The translations under genes were made by a program, and so were the position numbers. This document shows, piece by piece, positions 38,001 through 50,000 of a stretch of 64,000 nt of DNA (position 1 is its first letter; each line of letters opens with the position of its first letter). The DNA is from Rutpela maculata (taxonomy: Eukaryota > Arthropoda > Insecta > Coleoptera > Cerambycidae), in the NCBI GenBank assembly GCA_936432065.2, contig OW386289.2, positions 92,501,736 through 92,565,735 of the forward strand. The letters run 5' to 3'. The notes under the pieces were generated by a model. That model was not told the DNA's origin. It searched no databases and was given only the letters and a program-made list of their open reading frames with translations.

Positions 38001-41000
38001 TTATTTTTAACATTTCTTAATGATTTTAAAATTAATGGAAAACTTATTCTTTCTAGATTCAAGTGCTACCCAATTATTCTCCAATTACCCAATTATTCTC
38101 CAAATTTTTGTTAATAAATGCTACAGAAATTGTCTAAAACAAACCGTACCAGAATAGTGCAATGTAAATTTCAGCATCTAGGCATTTTTTAAACTAGATG
38201 GATGATAGATAAACTAGATAGATGCATACTACTGACATGAAATCTGCAGAAAATAATGAAAGAATTATCTACATTGCTGTATTGTTGTAAAAGATATGAT
38301 TATTTTTGTACAGCGCCCGCTACCGTTTTGAGTTTATAAGTGCATGTCTCGCGCTTTCTGGTCTGCCTGTACTTGCACTACAATACACTATGATTGCGAA
38401 ACATTTGTAAAACGTTCTTATTATGCTTATTACTTATACGTAAATATTATCATTTGTTGCCATGAGAAACAAAGCACAAAAATTTAAAGAGTAATTTATT
38501 TGCGAATAGAAATTATTACATTATAAATTATAACAAAATACAGGGTGTAATCAGTTTCATGTCATTAAAAAAAAACTGGTAGTGGGGACCGACTAGACAA
38601 ACAAAAAACCTTTATGACTTTTCCTCTAGGGGTACTTTGAAAAAACTGACCTAGGTCAACAATTTGAATATTAGGGTAGGAAACATTTGAGAACCACTGT
38701 CTTTCTGGGTCAATGGACGTGTACTTCCCAATTATACAACTTTTAAATTATCATAAAAAACTCGTTCTCGCCGACCCGCGGCGGCTCGCGGTTTCAAAGC
38801 AAAGAAGGGCGGCACCTTTGATGACCACCTCAACCAAACCAATTATAAAAATGTAAATAATTCGTTATCTCTTTTTACAGAACTGCAAGCAAATGGGCGT
38901 AGAGGTTTAACCACAGTATTTCTTTACATGTGTTTTTTTAATTTAGAACAAAATATTGGAGCTTTTATTGTTGTTTTCTAATTTATCAGATTTAAATGTG
39001 ATTTGTTAACATTTGTAACCTAAATGAGTGTTCTGGGTTAAAAGCTTAAAAATGAGTAATTATTGCATGACATTGGGAAATAAAGAGATACGATAACAGA
39101 AAACAATTATGAGTATTTTAACTTAGGAAAAAATCTGATTTATTCAACGAATTGCCGATTAGGTATCGAAAACTAAAATATTCGGTAAATCTAGAACTTA
39201 CCAATAAATTATTGATTTACATAAATTGTTCGAAATGGCTTCCGTCTGCATCAATACACTTTTCGGCACGTCAAACTAAGGACATACGCACTCCGTTCAA
39301 CACATTTGGTAAATTAGGATCATTTTTTATGGTTTCTATGCACATTAAAATACCACGTTAAACTATCAACTAACGTTGTCACAGTAGGCTAGAACCACCT
39401 TTAAATGAAATATGCATGCACTCTCTCAATTCCTACGGGAATTGCCGTAAAATCTAAAATCATTCCCTTGGCCGTTTTCTAGAAAATTCACTTTTAATTT
39501 TTTTTTTTTTTGAAAACTGATTTTTTGCATTGATAAGCTTGTTAAAATGTCAATCAAGAAAGTAAAATTGAACATTCCAATACAAATTTCAACGTAAGCC
39601 AAGTTTGGGGAAATAACATACAAGAAACCTTCATGCTCGACAACTCCAGACGTTTTGATAATCGGGTTATGTAAAGTTTCCAAGTAGTCAATTTAGACAA
39701 AATCATTAGATCTATTCCTATGTTATTTTGAATAACAGCAATTTTTGTCTACCAATATATTCGTAACCAATGAATAACATTACTATTTGCGTAACTGGAT
39801 TTACTATAGGGAAATCCGAGCGCCTCTATTAGCCATCTGAGTAGACTTTCCATTCTCGCAGTCAGATATCGGGTGAGTATGAGAACTATACCACCGCCGA
39901 TGAAGACAACCCACAGAAGAGACATGACGATAACCCAACCACCCACCCACTACCCTGCAGGTATCGGACGAAATGCCATCCTAGCGTAGTCACCTTGCTC
40001 CGTGCAGATCGAAAGTGCTACCAAAGCACTTAGATCTGCACTTCCTCGAGCTACATAACTCATTCCTACCTAACCGATGATCCGGATGGCAGGATGTCAA
40101 TTGACATTCTGCATACCGGCAGTCAATCCCAGCCAAAAATACCTCAAAGTTTCCGAACAGACAGATGACTACCCAGGGGGTGACAAGCTGGCGAAGAAAG
40201 ATCATCAAGACAGAAGAGCGCCAGAAGATAAAGGCCTTAGTCAGCAAGGTCCAAGAGGCCAGGACCCGGGGAAGTGGGCCGAAATCATCCACACCGCTCA
40301 CATTTGTGAGTGGGATTAATGTAAAGTAAGCTCGCCCACCCCGTACGAGGCCGGTCCAGATCTACAGCGATGTACTAGGGTAAAGAGCAGTAGTCCTACT
40401 CGACCTAAGATATCTAAGACCGTCATCACTGCCAAAGAATATTGGCGTCGCTCGGTCAGTTACTCTTTAGACTTCACTAGGCAAACAATCCAAGACTCCA
40501 AGAGTGAAAATTTTCTGTGACCATGATTAAAATCAAAGAAATTATGCAAAATGCAAATGCAATGCAAATCATGCAAGAACGCACGATGAAAATAGATATT
40601 GTCTTAGTCTATTTTATAAACGTAAGAATCGCGGATTGAAGAAGATAACTGATACTTAACTGAACTATGTCCGGAAATATGTCCGGGTATTCATAGGCTT
40701 CAAAAATGTAGTAGACTCTTGTTTTTATCAATGCAAAAAATTAATTTTGAAAAAAAATAAAATAAAAGTGAATTTTCTAGAAAACGGCCAAGGGAATGAT
40801 TTCAGATTTTACGGGAATTGTTTCGGGACAGATAAAGCTACCATTTCTCGTAGGAATTGAGAGAGTGTATGCATATTTCATTTAAAGGTAGTTCTAGCCC
40901 ACTGTGTTGTCAATAAAGAAAATAAAAATAAGAACTTGGTCCAAAATCCAAAAAGCAACACAAAAAGAACGAACAAGTAGTGTCTGTACGTAATCAAGAA

Positions 41001-44000
41001 CTTAACGAAACGGTAAGTCAATAAAATAAATCTTAACTGTAAATACGTCGCCCAAAATTCAAAAAGAACAAAAGAAACATACAAAAACAATGAACTAAAA
41101 TATTGCACAAGGCAGAGTATAGTTTTCTTCAGGTCTACTAAGCACTCAGAAAACGCCGACGTCTTTCACCTTTACCGCACCGCTAAACACCTTACCTTAC
41201 CTACTTTTAAAAAGCCATAAAAAAGTGTGATTATCAACTTGTGTCCTATAACATTATTTCCTCGCTGTTTAATAAATTAATTATTTTTTTTGTAACGTGT
41301 TCGAGATTTAGACTGAACCTTATTTATTTAGAGAAAAAATGTTACTACCCCAGTAGCTCAGAGACTCGGCAGATGAGTCATGGGTCAGGAAACACTTTAC
41401 AAATGGTTTCACGTGTTTGATAGATTGTAATTAATATATGACAGATGTTTTTATAATTTTTCTTAAAGAGATGTTAATTTGACTTATATAAAGATAATTT
41501 TCCCAGAGAGGTGGGGCGCCAATCTTTCTATATTTGTAATTTACACTAAAACTGAAGTTTGATTACAAGAAAGATAAACTAATCAAATTATAAAGAAAGT
41601 ATAAATTGTTGACTAAAAAAAAGAGTGTAAATTAATATTCCTAAAGATATTATCAAAATGGTTTGTATCAAAATAGTTTGTTTCAAAATAGTTTGTTTAA
41701 AAATAGTTTGTTTAAAAATAGTTTGTTTCAAAATACCTGAAATAAGCGGACATGTGATTATAAAATTGATTTTATTATAAACCAATCAAACTGGATGTGT
41801 TTTTGTTAGAAAACGACTAAACTGAGGTCTTAAAAATTAAACAAATTTATGTACAAAGGAGAAAACAAATGAACGATAATATGTTATGTAGATATTATTT
41901 AAAATATTGTCTTAAACATGAACCGACAATATGGTGTTTAAAGGTCAAAATTTATTATTTAAATATAAGCGTTTCGTAGAAATTGTGATCACAAAGTCTT
42001 TACAGAACTATTTATATATTTGTTTTTAATTAGACGTTACGCCGATAATTTACATCTTAATAATAATTGAAAATACTAACTGTTCGTTGAAAACATATTA
42101 AAGATAAAATTGAAAAAGGAAATAGCTTAAAAAAAAACATTTGCAATTTGATACTTCAAAGAATTCTAAAAATGTTAAAGCATAAAAATATGAGATATAT
42201 ATAAAAAAAAATCAGATAAAAATTTTCTTTGCGACACTTATCTGGAATTCTTAGTGAATTAAAGTAGTGACTCCAAGTGAGGGATGATGATGGTGAAATC
42301 CAACCCACATTGACGTAATCGCTGATTAAGTCAAGGAGTTCCCAGTACCATGTTCGACGCTTCCAGAAATTCCATAAGGACAAATCACATCTTTTCTACC
42401 ATACTATCGTCGCGATCTCCGTAAAAAGTTGTCCTAGACTAATATGTACATTCCATCTTCTAATTACGTAGAGGAGAAGAAAGATAACCCCATTGGATGG
42501 TTAAAAAAAATTAAAGTTTCCAACCCAAATTAAAATAAATGCATATCTACGATGTGCATCCAAATTTAGGAAATTTGCATCTAATATTAGAAGATTTTCA
42601 CCTAACTTTAGAAAATTTGCATCTAACTTTCGAACCCTGGAAAGAAATGAAGTGTAAGCGTGGCTTGCTGCAAAATGGCCGTTGCCAAATCTAAGTTACA
42701 AAAAAAATTATTTCTTTATAAATTACAACAATTAGGCCTGCTTCATGTTAAAGAAGAGGGACTATCAACCCTTTCGATGTTGAAGTCGTAAAAAGGAACT
42801 TAATGAGAACACATCACTCAAAAATTTAGCAAACAACTCGAAGTACTAAGTACCTTCATGTAACGGAGAAAAATCGTTCTGACTTCCCTTTCATTGCATT
42901 TAAATCGTGTCGTCTCTTTACCCTTTCCACTCTTAAAGCTAAGTTAGAATACCCAGCTACCTTGAGTACAGCTTAGACGTAACTCTGGTTGCATATCGTT
43001 GTGTTTGTTTTATGAAGTAAATTTAAAAAATAACTTCCACGGTCTTACACGTTTGAGTTAAATTATGTTAATAATTTATGAAGCAGCAATATGCATGCTA
43101 CAGTCCTCGCCGACGCGCGGTCTCTAACAAAGGAGCGCGAAACTTTAAAAGAGTCGTATTAGCGTATTTGATGGTTAGAGGCGCCGACATACGCGAAGAT
43201 AAAAGCCTATCCCAACATTCCAGCAGTTCTCAAACAATATTATTGAAAATTTTCGATATTTTTGTTTTTCTAAAACTATGAGTTTTAGACCCCATGTTAT
43301 ATAAGGTTTTTTGTTCGTTTAGTCGTTCCCCACCACCAGTTTTCTTTTAATGACATGAAACTGATTACACCCTGTATTAATTTGATACAGGAAACAACGT
43401 GCAACTGAACATACCTCAATTTGCTTTTTGTGCATGAAAAATAACATATAGAAGTTATATATTTACATTATACTACATAAACTAAATTATCACCTAATAA
43501 CACCCGCCACATTTAGATCCGCACACACTATGATCAAATTTGGCACTCCAGATTCCCGACTAAGATCTAAAATTAGATTATATTTTCATCTTATTCCGTT
43601 AGAGGTGAATGAGGGTAAATAGATAAAGCAAGCAAGAATCCATAAAATTTGGATTTAGTATATGTATGTACGAGAAGCCAAGGTCTCAAATTTTGTTTGG
43701 CGTTAGCCATCCCCACTAGCACCCGCACTCCATTATTAAAGGGGGTAAAAACATAAAATTGTGATTTAGTGTGAGTACACTTGAAGGATTTCGAAATTTG
43801 TTGGCATCAGGGTGGTACCCCACGGGTGATTAGAAGGGGTAGAAAAAATAAAAAATAAAACTATATTTTAGTGTTTGTACACGAACAAAAGTCCTCAATT
43901 TTTTTTTGCCATCAGCCACCCCCACCACCACCCGCACCGGAAATTTGGATGTGGAAGTAATGATTCTTTAGGCAGCGGATTTTTTCTTTCCTATCATTAT

Positions 44001-47000
44001 GAACATCTATAGTAAAGTGTTAAATAAATGACTATTACTATTAAAACAAATGAGAAGAATCCTACAGAAAATTTCAATTTTAGCAGTTGATATCGTTGAT
44101 AACGAAATACTGTTGAATAAATTAGACAGATGAGTTACTTTAAATCTTTTCTCTTCATACCTAAGCAACAGAGCACAAATTGTTAAACTAAACCAGTGCT
44201 GTATATGATACCCACGCATAGAGTTCCCCAGGGATCTGTTTTGGGTCCTCTACTTTTCAACATTTTTGCAAATGATTCAATATTGTATTTAAATAAAATG
44301 CCTCACAGTATCTGTTATGCGGATGATACAAATATTTTAATCATCGATAATGACCTAAATCTTATTAAAAGTAGCGCAGAATTAGTTTATTCACATGTAG
44401 TTCACTGGTCTGAAGAAAACAAAATTAATTTAAACAAAAATAAAACCAATATAGTGCTTTTTACTGGGAGTGGCACTGATATTGCATTCTGTGTATTCTG
44501 TGCATCTGTGAATCAGTTAAAGTACTAGGCATAACATTTGATAGATACTTGAATTGAAGAATTCATATAGATAATCTACAAATTACGCAGCAACTATTAT
44601 GGCCTAAGATTTATGTCATTATATTGTGGCTGTAATGTACTCATAAGAATGTTTTACGCAAGTTTCCAATGTTAAAATGTTAAAAGTAGGTACTAACTAT
44701 TGCAAGGGTGTATATTTTGGAAGTCTATATATTTGTTTATAAAAATCAGCATAGATTTCTTGGTAATCAAGTCAGTCATGACCACAACACGAGATTTAAG
44801 GGATTACTACAGGCGTTATCACACCGAACAGCTTTGTACCAAAAATACCTTCATTATAATGGTTGCAGATTTATTAATACACTAAGTGAAGATATTAAAT
44901 ATTCTCAGAATCTGCAAGTTTTTAAATGAAAATTAAAAAAAATATTACTAGAGAAAAATTGTTATGAGCTTGATGATTTTTTATATAAGTACCTTTTCAA
45001 CTATTTACTATTCTCCATATTATCTCCACACTTGTTTATTTTATATGGACTTCACTACATCTGCAGTTTGTCTATATACTATTTATTTTATGTATTAATT
45101 TTTTAATATACGAAACTTATTCTTTGTGTATGTATGATTTACTATATATTATAATTTTTCCTTACTGTTTTATATTATATATATGTTAGGTAATATGTAT
45201 GTTGTGACTTGTGTAAATCATTTTTTTGTGTTATACACCAATAAATATTATCATATTATTATTAATATTATATAATTTTTTTAAGGACCAAAATGGCACA
45301 GTAGAAGAAAGATATTAACCCCGGTCTTCCACTTTAGCATTTTGAAGCAACTGGTTCCTATATTTAATAATGAAACTAATAATTTGGTGGAAGTTTTAAA
45401 AAAAGAGTGTCATAAACCTCACATTAATGTCATACCACATGTGGCTCAATTTGCTTTGTACGCTATTAACGGTAAGTAATTGATATTCAAATAACTGTCT
45501 ATTTCTTCTATATTGTCGTTAATTCATAGAAGCTGCAATGGGCACCAAACTAAAGTTAGAAAACAAAGAAGACAAATCATATATTTCCAGCATTCACCAA
45601 ATTGGCAAAACAATAGCCAACAGAATGTTCCGACCTTGGTTGTACTTTAATTCAATTTACTATAATTTCTCATTCGGTGGATATAAAGAAAAGAAGTTGG
45701 TAAAAAATTTGCACCACTTTACAAACACGATATTAAAAGAAAAGACTAAAAATTTCGAAAAATTCATAATAAATGACAAAGGAGAATTCAATTATTCTAA
45801 GAGGAAAAAATTGGCTATGTTGGATTTAATGCTTAATGCAAAGCTGACTGATGGTCTTATTGATGATGAAGGAATACAAGATGAACTCAATGTTTTTATG
45901 TTTGGGGTAAGGGCCTTTGAATAAATATAGGTATTGTACAATTTGACCATTTCGAACCAATACTCTATTTCTTGATTTTGTGTTAAATTTAAAAAGAAAA
46001 AAATCTGTGGTTTCTAGTTGTGCAACCCTTGGAACACAGACGTGTTTGATCTTCTCTAAATTGCCTTCAGCTCTATTTTGCAATACATATGTACTTCATT
46101 AAGTAAAACTGATAAATTGTATAAATATTGATTGCAAATAAACATTATTTATATTATTATTATTATATTGGGCAAAAGTGTATTGGATTGAAGCGTAAAA
46201 AATTCTGCACAAATTGTTAAATATTAACATACCATCTTCTATGTTATATAGTTGATATTCAATTAATACCAGTGAGACATCAGATATAATATTACTTAAA
46301 AGCTTCCATAGCATAAACAAGTGATCGACACACGTTTGACAAGGAACAAGTACCTCGAAAGGGTGTAGTGTAGTGACATCATCTACTTGACAAGACAAGA
46401 AAAACAGAAACGTCAGAGATAAGATAAGTTCTGTTATAACAGTTTTCTTTAAGTTAATAACATGCAGATTTTGGTAATTTACATGCTAATCGTTTTTAAT
46501 AATTTTTATTTTACTTTACTAGTTGCTATAAAAATAGAGTCTAACAAATTTCTTAGACAAATAAACTTTGACCTGTTTATATTAACCGCTCATATTAAGT
46601 CCCTAAAATAAGGTTTTGGTAAGATAAATTATAGTTAGGTAGTAAATTCTCAAAAGAAGGCAATACATTATTTTCTTACGTCAACCTTCAAGTAAATATT
46701 GAAACTAAATTAAACCAAAGCTAATCAGCGATGCACTATTGATATATCACGCCAACACTGAATTTTTTCCAGCACATCAGCGGAATACACGCGATACAAA
46801 TAGTGGCCCCAAAGACAGCGGTTTTTAGCCCGTTTGGAGGTCCGCAAATTTTTGATTGATTTGTAGTCTTATAGTTATTTATGTCCCAAGGGTACGACAC
46901 TTGGGACATAAATAACTATGTGCACTTTTTTTTGCAAGCCGAGGCCCGTAGGGTCGAGGTTTGCAAAATTGCACTGTACTACCCGCGGTGCATATTCTAT

Positions 47001-50000
47001 TTTTCGTCATATCCATGAACTATTAAACTAGGGAAAACTTGAGAAAACTAGTGGAAAACTATAATTATTTGAATAAGGTTCCATATTTGCTAATAGGCCG
47101 GGAGCCCGCGTATAAAATGACTGACTATCCGGCGAACTTTGAAAATATGAAAAATGGATTGTTCTTATATAAGTTAGCAATGAATGGACCGTCAGCTGGT
47201 TGGGTAGCGGGTGGGGGTGGCTGCCAAAGGGTTGAAAACACGTAAAAAAAATTGAGAAAAAAAACTATCCGGCGAACGCTGAAACTTATATGAGGGGAAG
47301 ATTATGTTGTATAATGAAAGTAGAATATAGTCAGCTGGACGGGGGGCGGTGGATTTACCGTCAGCTGATCGATCAAACAAGTCCAAAAACACGAAAAATT
47401 TAAATTATTAGGCGAACTTTAAAATTTGGCTATAAGATAATATTTACATTGAGATTCACGAAAAACATGTCAGCTGCAAGTATGTAGGTGGAAAAGTCGT
47501 CAGCTGGTACAGAATAGTGCTGCGTGTTGATCACCTGCGAGGCAGCGCCCATCACCTTTCTTGCATCAGCTGACGACTTTTCCACCCACATACTTGCAGC
47601 TGACTGTGTTTATCGTTAATCTTAGTGTGAATATTATCATATACCCGAATTTCAAAGTTCGCCATAAATATTTAATTATTAATATCAATATTGATAACTT
47701 AATGTTAGAAAACGTGCTAGCGGCACTCTCGAGTTTGTTTTTTAAATTTGAATAAATATTCACTTTATTATTCATATACATTATTTTATGAGAATACAAA
47801 TTAATACGTTCGTATATTTCAAAATTATACAGGATGATCTGCTCAGAAAATTTATTTAGTTTAGTGAAAATAAAAATAAACTTATTCGGCTTCCGATAAC
47901 AGATTTTCCTCATTCTCATTTTCATCCAACTCATCACTCTCTTGGTGCTCAGTGGGTGAAAGATCATTTTTCTCTTTGTCACTCGCATCTAAAAAAAATG
48001 ATTATCTATAAAAAAATTCATTAAGATTATAATAGGATAAAAAGTGAAAAGCACAAAAAATGATATAATACCTTCAGTATTTTCGGCATCTCGGATACAT
48101 ACATACACAGTTCTTAAAACGTGATGTACAAGTTACGATTTCGACGAAGGCGAGAGAGATGCATCAAAATTTTTGTGTGGTATCCGAAATTGACGGTTTG
48201 CACGAAAGAAAATTTGGTAAAAAGTGTCTAGATTGGTATCACTGTAATTCACTGCACATGTTGACCAACTCGTCTAATTTCCAAACTTTGCAACAATTAA
48301 GTACCTATAATATAATAATCATAACATTGTTTTCATTATCTTTAATGCTAAACCTACTTCCATTGAATATAAATCATCTTTATTGGGTTGTCTCGTAGTC
48401 TACAATATTTAAAAAATGTCGAATTATGCATTTTGTCAATCACTGCTGCCAACTCTTCTAAACTGAGAGTTGGAAGAAAGAAACTCGGGAATGCCGCATG
48501 CACGTTTTCTAACATTAAGTTATCGATATCGATATTACTAATTAAATCTTTATGGCGAACTTTGAAATTCGGGTATATGATAATATTCATACTAAGATTA
48601 ACGATAAACACAGTCAGCTGCAAGTATGTGGGTGGAAAAGTCGTCAGCTGATGCAAGAAAGGTGATGGGCGCTGCCTCGCAGGTGATCAACACTCAGCAC
48701 TGTTCGGTACCAGCTGACGACTTTTCCACCCACATACTTGCAGCTGACTATGTTTTTCGTGAATCTCAGTGTAAATATTATCTTATACCCAAATTTTAAA
48801 GTTCGCCGAATAATTTAAATTTTTCGTGTTTTTGGACCTGTTTGATCGATCAGTTGACGGTAAATCCACCGCCCCCCGTCCAGCTGACTATATTCTACTT
48901 TCATTATACAACATAATCTTCCCCTCATATAAGTTTCAGCGTTCGCCGGATAGTTTTTTTTCTCAATTTTTTTTACGTGTTTTCAACCCTTTGACAGCCA
49001 CCCCCACCCGCTACCCAACCAGCTGACGGTCCATTCATTGCTAACTTATATAAGAACAATCCATTTTTCATATTTTCAAAGTTCGCCGGATAGTCAGCCA
49101 TTTTATACGCGGGCTCCCGGCCTATAAGCAAATAGTAAAGGTAGCGATGCTTGGAATATCCATGGCAACCGTCAATAAAATAAATTTAGGACGCGGCTTC
49201 TATTCAAATGACGCGTACTGTCAAGATAATTTAAATCATATTATTATAATAGCTTTGAACATTTTTGAAAATAATGTCGCATATAGAAGATATAGCAAGT
49301 AAGGCTTGTCTGGATTTACTTCCAAAAAAAGTTTTAACATTTAATACTTGTTATATAAAAGAGAAAATTTTCCAAAACTTACTTTATTTCCTTAGGGAAG
49401 TTATGAAAAATAACGACCTGTAGCCAATGGCAACAAGTATTTGAGACATAAAGCGTCACTTACAATCGACCAAATAATGGAATCAAAGTATACTTACGAG
49501 GGAGGTATGATGAAAATGATATCTTATGATGATGACTAATTCCAAAACAATTGAAATGAGCATAAGAAAGATTTCAAAGATATAGAGGGTCAAAGTGATC
49601 AAAATCGGTTCGCATAGTACAGTGAGTGAAGATGATAATTCAATGAAAATATCAATTTCTTTATAAAATCTCTTGTTCTTTTCTATCTTTTCTGTTTTCT
49701 TTTCTATTTATTTAACTACCTCTCGTCGATTTATATATCTGAACACGAAACACGATAAACTCAAAAACTACTCAATTCAAGAGTATTATTGTACATGTGA
49801 AAGTGGATCTCGAACTGTTGGCTGTTGCAGTCATATTATGACAATCGTATGGTTCTTGGGCTATAAACAGTATCATGAAATACACGTTCCAAATCCCGAT
49901 ATATGATATATATCATCGACCACACAGAAACAATAACTCATGAAATATAAATTAAAAACTAATCTAAAGCAAAAAATTAGAAAATCGAAAGACAATAAAA

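Larger units (their letters stand above)
38541..43374. mobile_element. Mariner-like element with 80-bp TIRs and nested insertion
   Basis: CAGGGTGTAATCAGTTTCAT at 38541 and its complement ending at 43374 define TIRs of about 80 bp, flanked by TA on both sides. The ends include aaacaaaaaacctt and its complement. A decayed transposase C-terminus lies at 39210-39362 (minus), directly beside the nested Chapaev-like copy (39380-40906). Most of the interior is non-coding. Confidence 0.72.
20716..45285 (+). other. CYP4 intron 3, 24.6 kb, transposon-filled
   Basis: Bounded by a gtacgt donor and a ttttttaag acceptor. It contains an I-clade LINE, two hAT elements, several fold-back elements, two Chapaev-like elements and a second LINE remnant, all listed separately. 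Confidence 0.8.

Noticed and set aside
47030..49030. Arm-symmetric ORFs in the fold-back element
   Set aside because: The same frames appear mirrored in both arms and contain no domain; they come from the inverted repeat.
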